Shown here: in pieces, positions 24,855-37,600 of the stretch | Layout: each line of letters begins with the position of its first letter | How positions within the stretch are numbered: the first letter of the stretch is position 1 | Source of the DNA: Blastomussa wellsi | Lineage: Eukaryota; Cnidaria; Anthozoa; Scleractinia; Plerogyridae | Direction: 5' to 3' | Assembly (NCBI GenBank): GCA_947652115.1 | Contig: OX393572.1 | Coordinates: forward strand, 2,375,484-2,439,483 | DNA length: 64,000 nt | The notes under the pieces: model-generated | Told to the model about the DNA's origin: nothing | The model's database searches: none | The model's input: only the letters and a program-made list of their open reading frames with translations | Translations under genes and position numbers: made by a program

Positions 24855-26610
24855 ATGGGTAACCATGATTATCGTGACCATAATTTAGGTATGGGTTATC
24901 TTGGCCATAATTTGAGTATTATAACCATGGTTATCTTGGCCAGAATTAGTGTGTGGGTACCCATGGCTATCTTGGCCATAATTTGGGGATGGGCAACCAT
25001 GCGTATCTACGCCATAATTTGGCTATGGGTAACAATCTTATCTTAACCATAATTTGGCTATGGGTAACAATCTTATCTTAACCATAATTTGGCTATGGGT
25101 AATCATGGGTATCTTGGCGAGAATTTGGGTATGGGTAACCATCTTATCTTAGCCATAATTTAGGTATTATAACCATGGTTATCTTGACCATAATTTGGGT
25201 ATCACAACAAAGGTTATCTTGGCCATGATTTCAATATGGGCAACCATGGTTATCTTGATCATAATTTGAGTATTATAACAAAGGTTATCTTGGCCATACT
25301 TTCGGTATGGGTAACCATGATTATCTTGAACATAATTTGGGTATTATAACCATGATGGCTATCTTCGCCATAATTTGGGAATTATAACCACGATGGTTAC
25401 CTTGGCAATAATTTGGGAATTAAAACCATTATGGTTTTTTCGGCTATAATTTGAGTATTATAACCACGATGATTATCTTGGCGATAATTTGGGTATAATA
25501 ACCATCATGGTTATTTCGGCCATAATTTGGATATTATAAAAACGATGGATATTTCGGCCATAATTTGGTTATTATAACCACGATGGTTATTTCGGCCATA
25601 ATTTGGATATTATAAAAACGATGGATATTTCGGCCATAATTTGGTTATTATAACCACGATGGTTATTTCGACCATAATTTGGATATTATAACCACGATGG
25701 TTATTTCGGCCATAATTTGGGTATTATAACCACGATGGTTATTTCGACCATAATTTGGGTATTATAACCACGATCGTTATTTCGGCCATAATTTGGGTAT
25801 TATAACCACGATGGTTATTTCGTCCATAATTTGGGTATTATAACCACGATGGTTATTTCGACCATAATTTGGGTATTATAACCATCATGGTTATTTCGGC
25901 CATAATTTGGGTGTTATAACCATCATGGTTATTTCGGCCATAATTTGGGTATTATAACCATCATGGTTATTTCGGCCATAATTTGGGTGTTATAACCATC
26001 ATGGTTATTTCGGCCATAATTTGGGTATTATAACCATGGTTATCATGGCCATAATTTGGGTATTATAACCATGGTTATCGTGGCCATAATTTGGGTATTA
26101 TAACCATGGTTATCATGGCCATAATTTGGGTACTATAACCATGGTTATCATGGCCATAATTTGGGTTTGATAACCATGGTTATCATGGCCATACTTTGGG
26201 TATTATAACCATGGTTATCATGGCCATAATTTGGGTATTATAACCATGGTTATCATGGCCATAATTTGGGTATTATAACCATGGTTATCATGGCCATAAT
26301 TTGGGTATTATAACCATGGTTATCGTGGCCATAATTTGGGTATTATAACCATGGTTATCATGGCCATAATTTGGGTGTTATAACCATGGTTATCATGGCC
26401 ATAATTTCGGTATTATAACCATGGTTATCATGGCCATAATTTGGGTATTATAACCATGGTTATCGTGGCCATAATTTGGGTATTATAACCATGGTTATCA
26501 TGGCCATAATTTGGGTATTATAACCATGGTTATCGTGGCCATAATTTCGGTATTATAACCATGGTTATCTTGACCATAATTTGGGTACTATAACCACGAT
26601 GGTTCTTTCG
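24855..26610. repeat. 1.75-kb minisatellite of 35-38-bp units, about 48 copies
   Basis: Late units are 35 bp, built from ccataatttgggtattataa plus ccatggttatcatgg. Middle units are 38 bp with cacgatggttatttcgg in place of the second half, and early units have ttatcttggccataattt. The variants are grouped in blocks: an early mixed block to about 25440, a middle 38-bp block to about 25870, a transition, then a homogeneous 35-bp block to about 26560. This pattern shows local homogenisation. The unit length is not a multiple of three and the frames are broken, so it is not coding. Confidence 0.95.
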
Positions 26611-27032
26611 GCTTTAATTTGGTTATTTGGCATCAAGTACCAATTATGGGAACTTATGTTCTGTTTAGCAACAAAAGATCTTCAGGTGACGAATAAAAGA
26701 AGCATCGTGTCTTCAATGTCTGCCATGTTTGTTGGCGTACGCATGAACGTAACGCAAGAGAGCACTCTAAATATGAAGCCACCTTAATTGTTTCAGTGAA
26801 AATCTTGAATTACCCTTTCTTCTTGTAGTAGTTTGTGGTCAGTTTAGCAGTAAACAGACAACAAATGACGGATAAAAGACTATCCTGCTGTTTGTCTCTT
26901 ATTTGAAGGAGTTCTGTCACTGATGACACTTGCTAAAATGTTTGTCAATGTTAGATTTATGGTGGATGTCAAATTGTATCGAAAGCACCAAGCTTCAAAT
27001 TAATCAAATACCAGCTCGTACTTTAATAATAG

Positions 27033-27034
<2 letters not shown>

Positions 27035-27077
<43 letters not shown>

Positions 27078-27183
27078 GAATAACAATATAATTTGGTTTT
27101 ATCAACTGGGTTGATAATGTCAATTGGCCACCGTAAAGAGATTCAAGAGCTGACGTTTCGAGCGTTAGCCCTTCGTCGAGCGA
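27035..27183 (+). mobile_element. single-arm copy of the foldback repeat element
   Basis: It starts with gggggtaagtttctaaagaa and runs through the tgctgcgtcggtgggaag and gacgtttcgagcgttagccc blocks, but stops before the inverted second arm present at 11501-11744. It lies 210 bases upstream of the XRN2 start codon, inside the probable promoter or 5' UTR region. Confidence 0.85.
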
Positions 27184-27395
27184 ATTTAATAAGCCCACAC
27201 GTGTTTTAGAGTATGCACGCATTGCATATCTACATTTACGAATTGCGAAATCAACTAGTCAGCGGTACAACAAATGAGAGTGCTTCTTCCGTCATTCGGA
27301 AGAACCTCCATTATTTTTTCTCCGAACTTTTCATCTGACTATTTACCTTTTCCAGCCTTACATTAACCGAAACAACGCTAATTTGAGACTTGGAA

Positions 27396-30300
27396 ATGGG
27401 AGTTCCGGCATTCTTTCGCTGGCTTTCGAAGAAATATCCTTCGATCGTAGTTCACTGTGTTGAGGAGAAGGTGAGTTGTTGTAGCTGGGCAGTGCACGTG
27501 CTAGTTATTGCGTTTTATGCCGGTAAAATTCCCGCTCGGTCTTTTTCTTGCTTGATCTCGGTTCATTTGCATAGTTCAAAGAATGTTAATTTAAAGACCG
27601 CAAAGGGTGTCCGCGTATAAGTTTAATTCCTGTAAGAATGTCCTTCAAATAAGTTTGTGTCATCGGTGACAACATTGTGATTCTAAAAAGACATGCACTG
27701 AGCGAATACAAAGATCTTCATAATCACAGTATTATGCAGGGTAAAGCGAGTCCGGTCAATCAGCTACTAGAAAGAAGGGAACAGTGTTCTACTTATTTAA
27801 CTAGAATATGATTTATGGTAACAAGTGTAATTTAATGGAAAGTAAAGCATAGTGATTATGAAGCCCAGCAGTTGCAAAATTCAAACAATTCAAACAAACA
27901 ACGATCCAAAGATTTTATGTTGATGTTGGAGGGTCCACGTCTATGCACAATCTTTAGTTTTGCATCCACACCACTGTAAGGATTCTGTTGGATAGTTGTA
28001 CTGACACATGTCAAAACCATGAGTAGCTTAGGGGCAGTACGTAGCTCTTTACAAGGTCCCACATTATTGGCTGAAAAAATGATAAACAATCAGCAGTAAC
28101 AATGGACCCTAGCCCCAAAACAATAGAGTTGCGTGCTATTAAGATCCAATGAAATTAGAGGTTCTAGAGAGGTGCGAACTTTCTCGTAGCTTAAGCTGAA
28201 AGAAAATTTGCCAAATGTATGCTAAGATTTTAAAGTACTTACATGGAAAAGACAAAGATCCACGCAAAAGATCTAAGACATAACTTGCATGGAATGCTGC
28301 CTGGCATTGAAATCTATTGTGTTTTATGCACGGTCAAGGCCAGGAAAACCGACTAAAGGAATTAACATGAAGATTACTTTTTACCATTTTAGGGTCGTGA
28401 AGTTGATGGTGTTAGGGCTCCGGTGGATACAAGTTTACCAAACCCTAATGATTATGAATTTGATAATCTGTATCTGGACATGAACGGTATTATCCATCCT
28501 TGCTGTCATCCAGAAAACAAGTAAATCACACTCTCACTTCTTGCTCCATATACTGTGTAGTGGAACTGCTATAAACATGTTCATTTTGAAAATTAATATC
28601 TTCAAAGTTAAATAACTTTAAGAAATAAAAGTTACCTCGGTTTATTAACCAAGACTTGGACTTTCAGGAAATTGATATACGAGGTGTCAACTTTCACACC
28701 TTAGGTGTCAAATTCTAATTAAATCACCGGCTCTGAAAATCAAAGATTGCAGATTTCTGACTTTACTCGATTGTTACAGGAAAAACAGAGATTGGAATCG
28801 ATTCATGCTTAAAATGTTGATGTACCTTTAATACCCAGAATGTGCCTGCGAAATTTTCTTGAGATATCGCGGTGTACATAATTTTATAATCTCATGACTT
28901 TAAATCGGCATAATTTCGAAAAGAAATCATGGTTTACTCCGGTCACCCGTGAAAAGAACATTTCACCTTCTAAGAATAATCTGTGATAATTTCAGCCAGA
29001 TATGATAAATCTACATGTATGTCTTGCACTGAAGGCATGTACAGTACTAAGTGTCAGACCTGTAGCTCTTTGAACATGACTCTTACTGAGGGATCAGAGT
29101 AACGTTGTAATAATGTTGTTTTGTAATCTATTTCCAGACCTGCTCCTAAGAATGAAGATGAAATGATGGTTGCTATCTTTGAATACATCGATAGGTAATT
29201 AATTATTTGATAAATACATTGATACCGGTAGGTAATTAATTATTTGAATACATTGATAGGTAATTAATTATTTGAATACATTGATAGGTAATTAATTATT
29301 TAAAAAATTGATAGATAGTTTATTATTTATTGCTTTATACAGTAATACAGTTTTTGTTGACATTTGGATTTGTTTTTGATTTGAAAACCTCTAATAATTA
29401 TTACCGGTATACCCAGGCTATAAGCTGTGATGTCTTGCCCTGTCTCAAATCATTACAATGTTTTCAAACTAAATAACCTTTCTTACAAAAGTTCCTCTCT
29501 TGACATTTTTTCAGAATTTTCTCAATTGTGAGACCAAGAAAACTGCTTTACATGGCCATTGATGGAGTGGTGAGAAAATCTTGATGTTTTTTATATTATT
29601 AATTACCACAAGTAATTTAGTTTTTTATTTGACCTTGATTTCATTGCTAATTATTTTTTGGTCATTTTGCAGGCACCAAGGGCAAAAATGAACCAGCAAA
29701 GATCTCGTCGTTTCAGAGCATCTAAGGAAACAAAGTATGTTTATATCTATATGTAGAACCCAGCCACTTAGCATAATTAGCGCCAAAATTTGAATAACAG
29801 TACTTTATACATCCTTAGCCTCATGTGGAAAGGCTTTCATATGTGAATTTGAGGCTTAGGATGTATAAATATTTTCAGTAATTCAAATGTAGATGCCATT
29901 TAATAATATGCAAAGTGTCTATGATCATTTTAACTTTGCACTAACAAAATTACAGTCAGTTATTTCCTTATTCAAAGAACCTTTTAAATATGGTCACTGG
30001 CCACCCTGTTAACATGGCCAGATTTTTGTCACCCATTGCTTCCAGATTAACAGGGTTCCATTACACTTGCAGTTTATTACCTCACCGCATTTTTGATCTA
30101 GTTCTTGCTTAAAATTAATAGCATCTTCTTTAAAAGCAGGCTTTGGCAAATTCAAGAGTGCCTTACTTGAGTTGCAATATTGTTTTTCTTGTTTCTGTTA
30201 GGGAAAAAGCTGAAGAAATTGCAAGAATACGGAGTGAATTGATGGAAAAAGGTTTGTTGATATTTATGAATGTTATACAATTTAGGTACCATATACATGT

Positions 30301-31682
30301 AAATGTATTCTGTTTGATATACGTGTACTTTGTGGAATAGAAAACTACTCGCCTACTCATTAGGTTTGCTGTCTTTCTTACGTGTACTCACCTGATTGCT
30401 TGCTCAATCACTTGACTGAGAATTCACAGTATATTCGTTTGCTTGCTTGTTTGCTCGTACATGTACTGTATGCCAATTTACCTGATCATATCTTACACTT
30501 ACTTGCTCTTGCCTCAATGACTTCAATGCTATAATTTTGTGTGTTCTTATTTGCCACATAGAAATACCAGCCACTAGTTTTTGCCTTTCCTTAGCTTCGT
30601 AGTGCCTTTTTAGGAGTTTCCTTGCTCTCTTCTCATTTCTGCACTTTTTAGTGTGGAGGGGGACATGGCAAGGGGTGGGAGTGGGGGTACCCAGGAGAAT
30701 AGGGAATGCAAGGGTTATATGTGGGAGGTGAGAAAACAGGAAGCAGAATTCACAAGATGGTGAGAACTGAGAAAAATTGTGAACCATTTCTCGGTGTGTT
30801 GTTCCAGAAAATATCCATACACCTCCCATAGAAAGGATTGGAAATTCCTGGGGGTGGAGGGTGGGGGTAGTCTGAAAGGTCAAAAAATTTGGACTTTGAC
30901 CCAGAGGGGTGGGGAGTGTCTTAGTGAATAACCCTTCCATGGGAGATATGGGATCTGATAGGTTCATAACCCCTGTCCCCTCCTATTATAGATTTTGTGG
31001 ATCTATGTTTTTGTGGATTTATATTTTTTGTTTTTGATATAATGGTAGGAGCTGCTCTTCCACCAGAAAAAGAGAAGACAGAACACTTTGATAGTAACTG
31101 TATCACTCCAGTAAGTTATTCAGCTTCATCACAATACATGTATTTTGACCCATTTTTTGCGACGAACTAAATTATCTTTAAAATGTGGATAACTTCAAAA
31201 TAATACATGTAGGGGTGATACTAAATAAAAAAGGAACAAGGATGGTTAAGGATGGAAAAGATTGAGATAGATTACAAATGATGAGTTTGAAAATATGTAA
31301 AAAGCTAACTTGCCATCATTCCTTAACCTAAGGATCCAGCTGTGCACCAATCATAATGCTAGTAAAGGATCCAGCTGTGCACCAATCATAATACTAGTAA
31401 AGGATCCGGCTGTGCACCAATCATAATGCTAGTAAAGGATCCAGCTGTGCACCAATCATAATGCTAGTAAAGGATCCGGCTGTGCACCAATCATAATGCT
31501 AGTAAAGGATCCAGCTGTGCACCAATCATAATGCTAGTAAAGAATGAGTCCAGAGTGTTCTTATAAATAATCAGTTTTCCTCCTTTGAACAGGGCACAGA
31601 ATTTATGGCCAACCTGTCTATATGTTTGAGGTACTACATTGCAGACAGACTAAACAACGACCTTGGATGGAAGAACATAAAA
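27396..31682 (+). CDS. XRN2: XRN2 exons 1-8: start of conserved region 1
   Basis: Exons: 27396-27470, 28393-28520, 29138-29194, 29515-29569, 29673-29734, 30202-30251, 31049-31110, 31593-31682. They encode residues 1-193, including [13 protein letters not shown], the [13 protein letters not shown] helix, [20 protein letters not shown] (the nucleotide-binding arginine cluster), and SNCITPGTEFM. The exon 3 donor (gatag|gtaatt) is tandemly repeated downstream in intron 3. Intron 6 carries a degraded repeat with a spurious antisense open frame. Confidence 0.95.
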
Positions 31683-34600
31683 GTAGGTACAGGTGTACAT
31701 GTGTAGCTGTTCAGATAATGTCTGCATTCAAGCGTCGTGGCCCATCAGGCCAGAACCAGTTTCTGTAGAAACCCCAATGGATGGGTTGCTAGTCCATTGT
31801 AGGGTTACCATCCAACATTAAATTTTCCCGTACCAATTTATACAATGCACACCTGGGTTGGAAAAGGCACTGCGGGAGAAAAGTGTCTTGCCAAAGAACA
31901 CAATGCAGTGTCCCGGCCAGGGCTTTACACCAGACTTGTTCTGAAGTCCAGCGCACTGATCACTGCTGTAGGTCACCACACCTCCCCTTTTATAAAATAA
32001 TGTGCAAATGTAGATAGCAACAGTTCACATTTTGTTGATATATGTACATGTACATGTAATTGGAGACAAAATGTCAAGTGCTGTTCAACCAAGAGAAGGG
32101 AAATACTGTTTGGTTCAAGTTGTTGGGAGGGTTGTGAAATCAAGGACTCCAGAAATTGGCGTGTCACTGTATATGTGTAATATTTCAAAACCTCCTCTTT
32201 AAATAACTGCTAGTTAAGATAGATCTACTAGAAAGACAGACAGTCAGTCGGATGGACACAGACAGACAGACAGACAGTCAGACAGACAGACAGACAGACA
32301 AATACACAGTCAGATGAACAGACAGACAGACAGTCAGATGAACAGACAGACAGATGAACAGACAGACAGACAAATACACAGTCAGATGAACAGATAGACA
32401 GACAGACAAATGGACAGACAGAACGTCACATGTTCTCTGTGTGGTGTTAACATGTTACCGGGTTTGACTTTAATCATTTCCTCACTAAGGTGATTTTATC
32501 AGATGCCAATGTGCCTGGAGAGGGTGAACACAAGATTATGGATTATATTAGAAAGCAGAGAGGTGAGATCAGTTTCATATATTGCTCTCCAACAGGTGCC
32601 ACACAACAGCAGCAACCTTCAGTCTACTGAAAGCTCTGCTGCAAATTTTCTCTGTCTTTAACTCTGCCCTTCCCCTCCAAACTCCCCTCCCCCCACCCAG
32701 AAGTTTTTACAAAGATGTAAAATCCCAATGAAAAGTGAGTAAGTCAGTCATGTATTGATTATTGTCGCTTTCTTGTTTTTAGCAAGTCCCCATCATGACC
32801 CTAATACGAAGCACTGTTTAAATGGAGCGGATGGTATGTATTTAGATGAGATAACTATCTAATTTCTCCTTACAATATCAATATGCCATCAAACAGATGG
32901 GTGGTGAGAATAAAGAAAATCATCAGCTTGGGGATATTATCTTGATGGAACTAACCTTGACTTGATACTAATACTAGCTGTTGTTTGTTTTGGTTTCAGC
33001 TGACTTGATTATGCTTGGTAAGTAAATTTGTTTCATAACTGTACCATTGCCGTGCATGTACAACATGTACCTGTATCTTATACATTGTAAACTACTGTAT
33101 TCACCTTTCAATGATTATTTGTTTACGGGCTTGAGAACATTTCTATCCATTTGTCATCTACCTAAATGGTTGCTAGAAGCATTTCAATGATTGTTCAGGA
33201 AAACATTATTTTGATTGCAATGGCTATTCCTTGTGTCTATCTGTTAAAAGGCTTTGTGATTTTTACGCTCATCCATTCAAATGGTTACCACTTCATGATT
33301 TTGTTCAAACTGTTAATTATTTTATTTGTCTGTTTTAATGGTTAGAGAAACCTTCTAAATGCTTGTGATGGTGATGTGCCATTCCATTGCTATCCTTTTT
33401 CAAGCCATTTAGTGGATATCTGTTAGTGTACATTATTTTTCCCAAGTCAGGTCACAAATGAACTAAAAAGTGAAGAAATGATCAACTCAGTTCGTATACT
33501 GTATTGTTTACTTTTACAGGACTTGCAACCCATGAACTTCATTTCACAATAATCAGAGAAGAGTTTAAGCCAAATCAAAAGAAACCATGCGAGATATGTG
33601 GACAGATAGGTAAGAAGTTTTGGACGTAATATATCAAACACCAGAGAAAGTGTTTCATCACATTTCCAAATGCAGGGAAGAGAGTTGTGACGCACAGCAG
33701 AGTATTTTTGACAAACTTCGAGGTGATTGGAAATGTGATGAAAGACTGTCTCGAGTGTTTGATATATCTTCTCAGTTGAAACTAAAACTACAGAGAATAC
33801 AAAGAAATAAAATCATAAAAATCTATGCTAATGACATCACATTTCCAAACCATGTTTACAGTTCTGGTTTCCTTTGTTTTAACGTGATGAATTATTAACA
33901 AGTTTGAGAAATTTATGCATGAAAAAGTCTACTTTTATGGCATTGTTTACTCATCATTGTACATGTTTGTTTACAGGACATGTCATGGATGAATGTATGG
34001 GGCTTCCCAAAGAAAAGCAGGGAGAGGTGAGCATGTTCTAATGATTTGCATTGTCTTGAAGAGTGCTGGCTATTATTAGATAATTAATGGCCGGTCTAGT
34101 CAATTCATTGAATTTTAGCCAGCTGGGAGACGAGACGATGAGTGAAAGAGCTCAAGATGGCAGTTGTGTCATTGCAGCAGTTTCTATGTTAATCCAACGT
34201 ACATGTACATGCATAAATGCTGTATATAATTAAAGGGAAATATAATTATATTACCGGTAGGTAACGTAATGGTTAGTGTACTGGGCTCTGGAGCAATCAA
34301 TCTGTATTCACATTGAGTTCATGGGCAAGGCACTTTTCTCTCACAGTGCCTCTCTCTAGTCGATTGCAGGGCTAGCTCCATGGGTTTAATTCATCATTAC
34401 CATTTATACACCAAGAAAAGCACCGTGAATGAGGTGTCTTGCTCATGAATGCAACCATCACTCAAACCTAGGTCACTCACTCAGACGTCCAGCCTGCAAT
34501 GCAGACATATTTTGCTAGTGAGCACCATCAGCATTGTGTTCTTGGGCACATTACTCTCACAGTGCCTCTCTCCACCCAAGAGTATAAATGGGTACCGGTG

Positions 34601-37600
34601 AAAAATACTGCTGGGGGTAACCCTGCAATGGACTAGCATCCCCTCAAGGGGGAATATCAATACTCCTAGTTGCGTCATGATACAGAAGTCCAGAGTTAAA
34701 GGAGCTATGTCACAATATTTTAAGTTATTTCTTCCATTGGCAACCTAAATTACTCTTAAAATTTAGGAAACCTAAAAAAAATAATAGTTTGCTAAGGAAG
34801 AAAAATACCAAAGGAGTGATACTAAATCAAAAAGGAACAATGACGGCTGAAGATGGAGAAGATTGAAACTGATTGGAAATGACGATTTTGAAAAAATTTA
34901 GTGCTGGCAGCTATGAGCTAGTTTGGCAGAAATGGTTGTACTTGCATGTTTATAATTGCTGGACTTGTTTTACGCAGTTTGATGAGCTGTCCGCGCCTGT
35001 GGCCCAAGAAGTAGAATTTATTTTCATTAGGCTCAATGTGTTACGAGAGGTAAGACTGAAGATAATTTGTTTATTTATTTTTATATTATTTATTACAATT
35101 TATGGTGGATATGAAATGTGTACAAAGAAATAGAAACACACAAACATACAGACAAAAAAAATGATGAGAAAAAAATACAATAAAATCAAAATATAATGAG
35201 CCATTTAGGAGGCCTGGCCTGCGAAAGAGCACAAGACCACATAGTGAGCCAGTCACTGCAAATCACCAACTAAAGATTATTTTGATAACTATAAATAATA
35301 ATGATTATTACCAAATAATTATGTTATAATGAACTAATCTAGAAATGCTAGTTTTGTAATGACTGCATTTTGAACTGATTGCATATTATTATAAATGATT
35401 ATGAAGTAATTTCAATGTGTAACTTATTCTGTCATCAGTGTTTGTGACATTTATTTTTATTGTCATTCACCGCACAGTACCTTGAACGTGAGCTCAGGAT
35501 GGAAGGTCTTCCGTTCTCATATAGTTTTGAGGTTAGTATTCAAAGCATTTTGTGATAGAATTCCAATATTGCATGAACTCTTTTCGCGTCTTGAGCGTTA
35601 ACCCGCTGCCTCGCTTAAGTGGAAGGTGGGTGCCTGGGATATCCAGGGGCTTCCACTGTGGCCAGCCAGCCCCTAGATAGAATACCGCTCCCATGGCTGG
35701 CAAATCCCCGCAACCCAGCCATGAGCCCCCATTCCCGGCACCCGTCAACACTGATCTAATCAGTGGAAGGAAAGGAAAAAGAGGGAGGGGGGGTGGGGGA
35801 AAAAACGCGGACAAACTGTTGCTGCCCCAAATCGACTGCTAGACGAGAACCAAGTGATGAAAAAACAGAGAAAAACCCAGCAGCGCGAGCTGCTGAAAAA
35901 CGCAAACCGCAATGGAACACACCAGATGCAAACACACCGAAAAACGAAGCGAAAACAAACCATGTGAGCCTGCACTTGAGCATGTGACCGCTGACCAAGA
36001 AAACCGCACGCTAAGCTCGTAGCAGTTAACTTTGTCAAATGTCATTTAACTAAATTCTACATACATAACCTTTGGGGTTTGTTATTCCGGGCATTTTTAC
36101 AACTATATTGTGGTCGAAAATGGTACAGTATCTCTGATGAGATGGGAGGCTTGTTGTCAGCAGTGTATTGTGCAATGTGTGGGACGTACCATAGCCTAAC
36201 GGTTAGTGTGCTGGACTGACTCTGGACCAAGAAGTCTTTGTTTGACTGCTGACTGAGTTGTGCATGGGCCTTAATCACACGGCAGCCATGTTGAGTCCCA
36301 AGGGAATGAAAAGTGTTGTTTTGCCATGGAGGAACTCATTCCCAAACATTTCAACTCTAGGCTCAGGGTACGAAATCTATTGTCTATGGCAAATATGGTC
36401 GCCATGCGAATAAGACCCATTGTGTTCTTGGTCAATCACATGCTGTAAACATAGTGCCCTTCTTCACCCAGATGTATTTGGATACCAGTGAATTTAATGC
36501 TGGGACGAACCCTTTTACGGACTAGCATCCCATCCAGGGGGAGTAGAAATACTCCAGACCTATTTCTTTCATGTACAATTTAGGCCTGTCAGGTCACTGG
36601 GCCAGGATACCTACAATGCTTTCAAGTCTAATAACAACTGTTTGACAGCAGTACATGTACCTAGTAACCTGATGTTCTGTTCCTTCATTTAGCGCTGTCT
36701 TGATGACTGGGTATTCATGTGCTTCTTTGTAGGAAATGATTTCCTGCCTCATTTGCCATCACTAGAAATCAGGTAAAGACCAGCTTTAGCAACATTGATC
36801 AAGGAAATTAGCCATTTGGACATAAAGTTTGCTTTTGAACTTTCAAACGTTTTTAACAAGATACTGAACAATAGCAAAGCATAGGTCTAAAAATAGATGG
36901 CATATTATTGCACTCCCTGACAGCATTGGTGTGTTCAGAGAGAAATAGAGGGAATGTAGGAAAAGTTATCATGGTTAAACATGTTGTGGGGACACTAGTA
37001 TTTTGTCTTGAATATACAGCCAGTAGTACCACATGGTTCCATTTCCAGCTAGATGGAAATTACTGAGTTTTGGATTGCATTTTTTTGTATTTTTAGGGAA
37101 GGAGCTATTGACCGTCTGGTCGGGATTTACAAGCGAGTTTTACCAAGATGTGGGGTATGGATAGAATTATCTAAATGCTGTTAAATTTAATTAATTGAAC
37201 AAAGTTAACATGAAAGAGAAGCTGGTTCTTCCAGTCGGCAGTATCCGTGTGAGTATGCAGACACAGTACTTGTGTATGTTGCCATGGTACCAGCTTGTCC
37301 AAGCTTGGTGTTTTCAGTTTTTCCTCCTCTTCTTCCCTTCCCTTCCCTTTCTCCACTGTTAACGCAGTGTGACAGTTGCCTTGTGGGGGATTGCCAGTCG
37401 TGGGGGTCTTATCCTGTCTGGGGACCAGCTGGTCATAGTAGAAGCCCTGTGGAGGATATCCAAGACATTCATCTTCTGCTATGTTTTAAGCCCCATTATA
37501 ATTCTTACTTGTACATTGTGTAATTATAAACTCCTCAGTATGCATTGCTGATGAGCATAGACCTTAATTAGTTCACTGCCCTGTACGGCATAGTGGATTG

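Noticed and set aside
24855..25046. open frame through the start of the minisatellite
   Set aside because: It is produced by repetition; the unit length shifts and the frame breaks after a few units.
30404..30967. 187-codon minus-strand open frame in XRN2 intron 6
   Set aside because: It lies antisense within an intron, has low-complexity T/P-rich composition from G-rich repeat sequence, and shows no domain or splice context.
31332..31541. CRISPR-like direct repeats
   Set aside because: The 35-bp units are contiguous with no spacers, in an animal intron.
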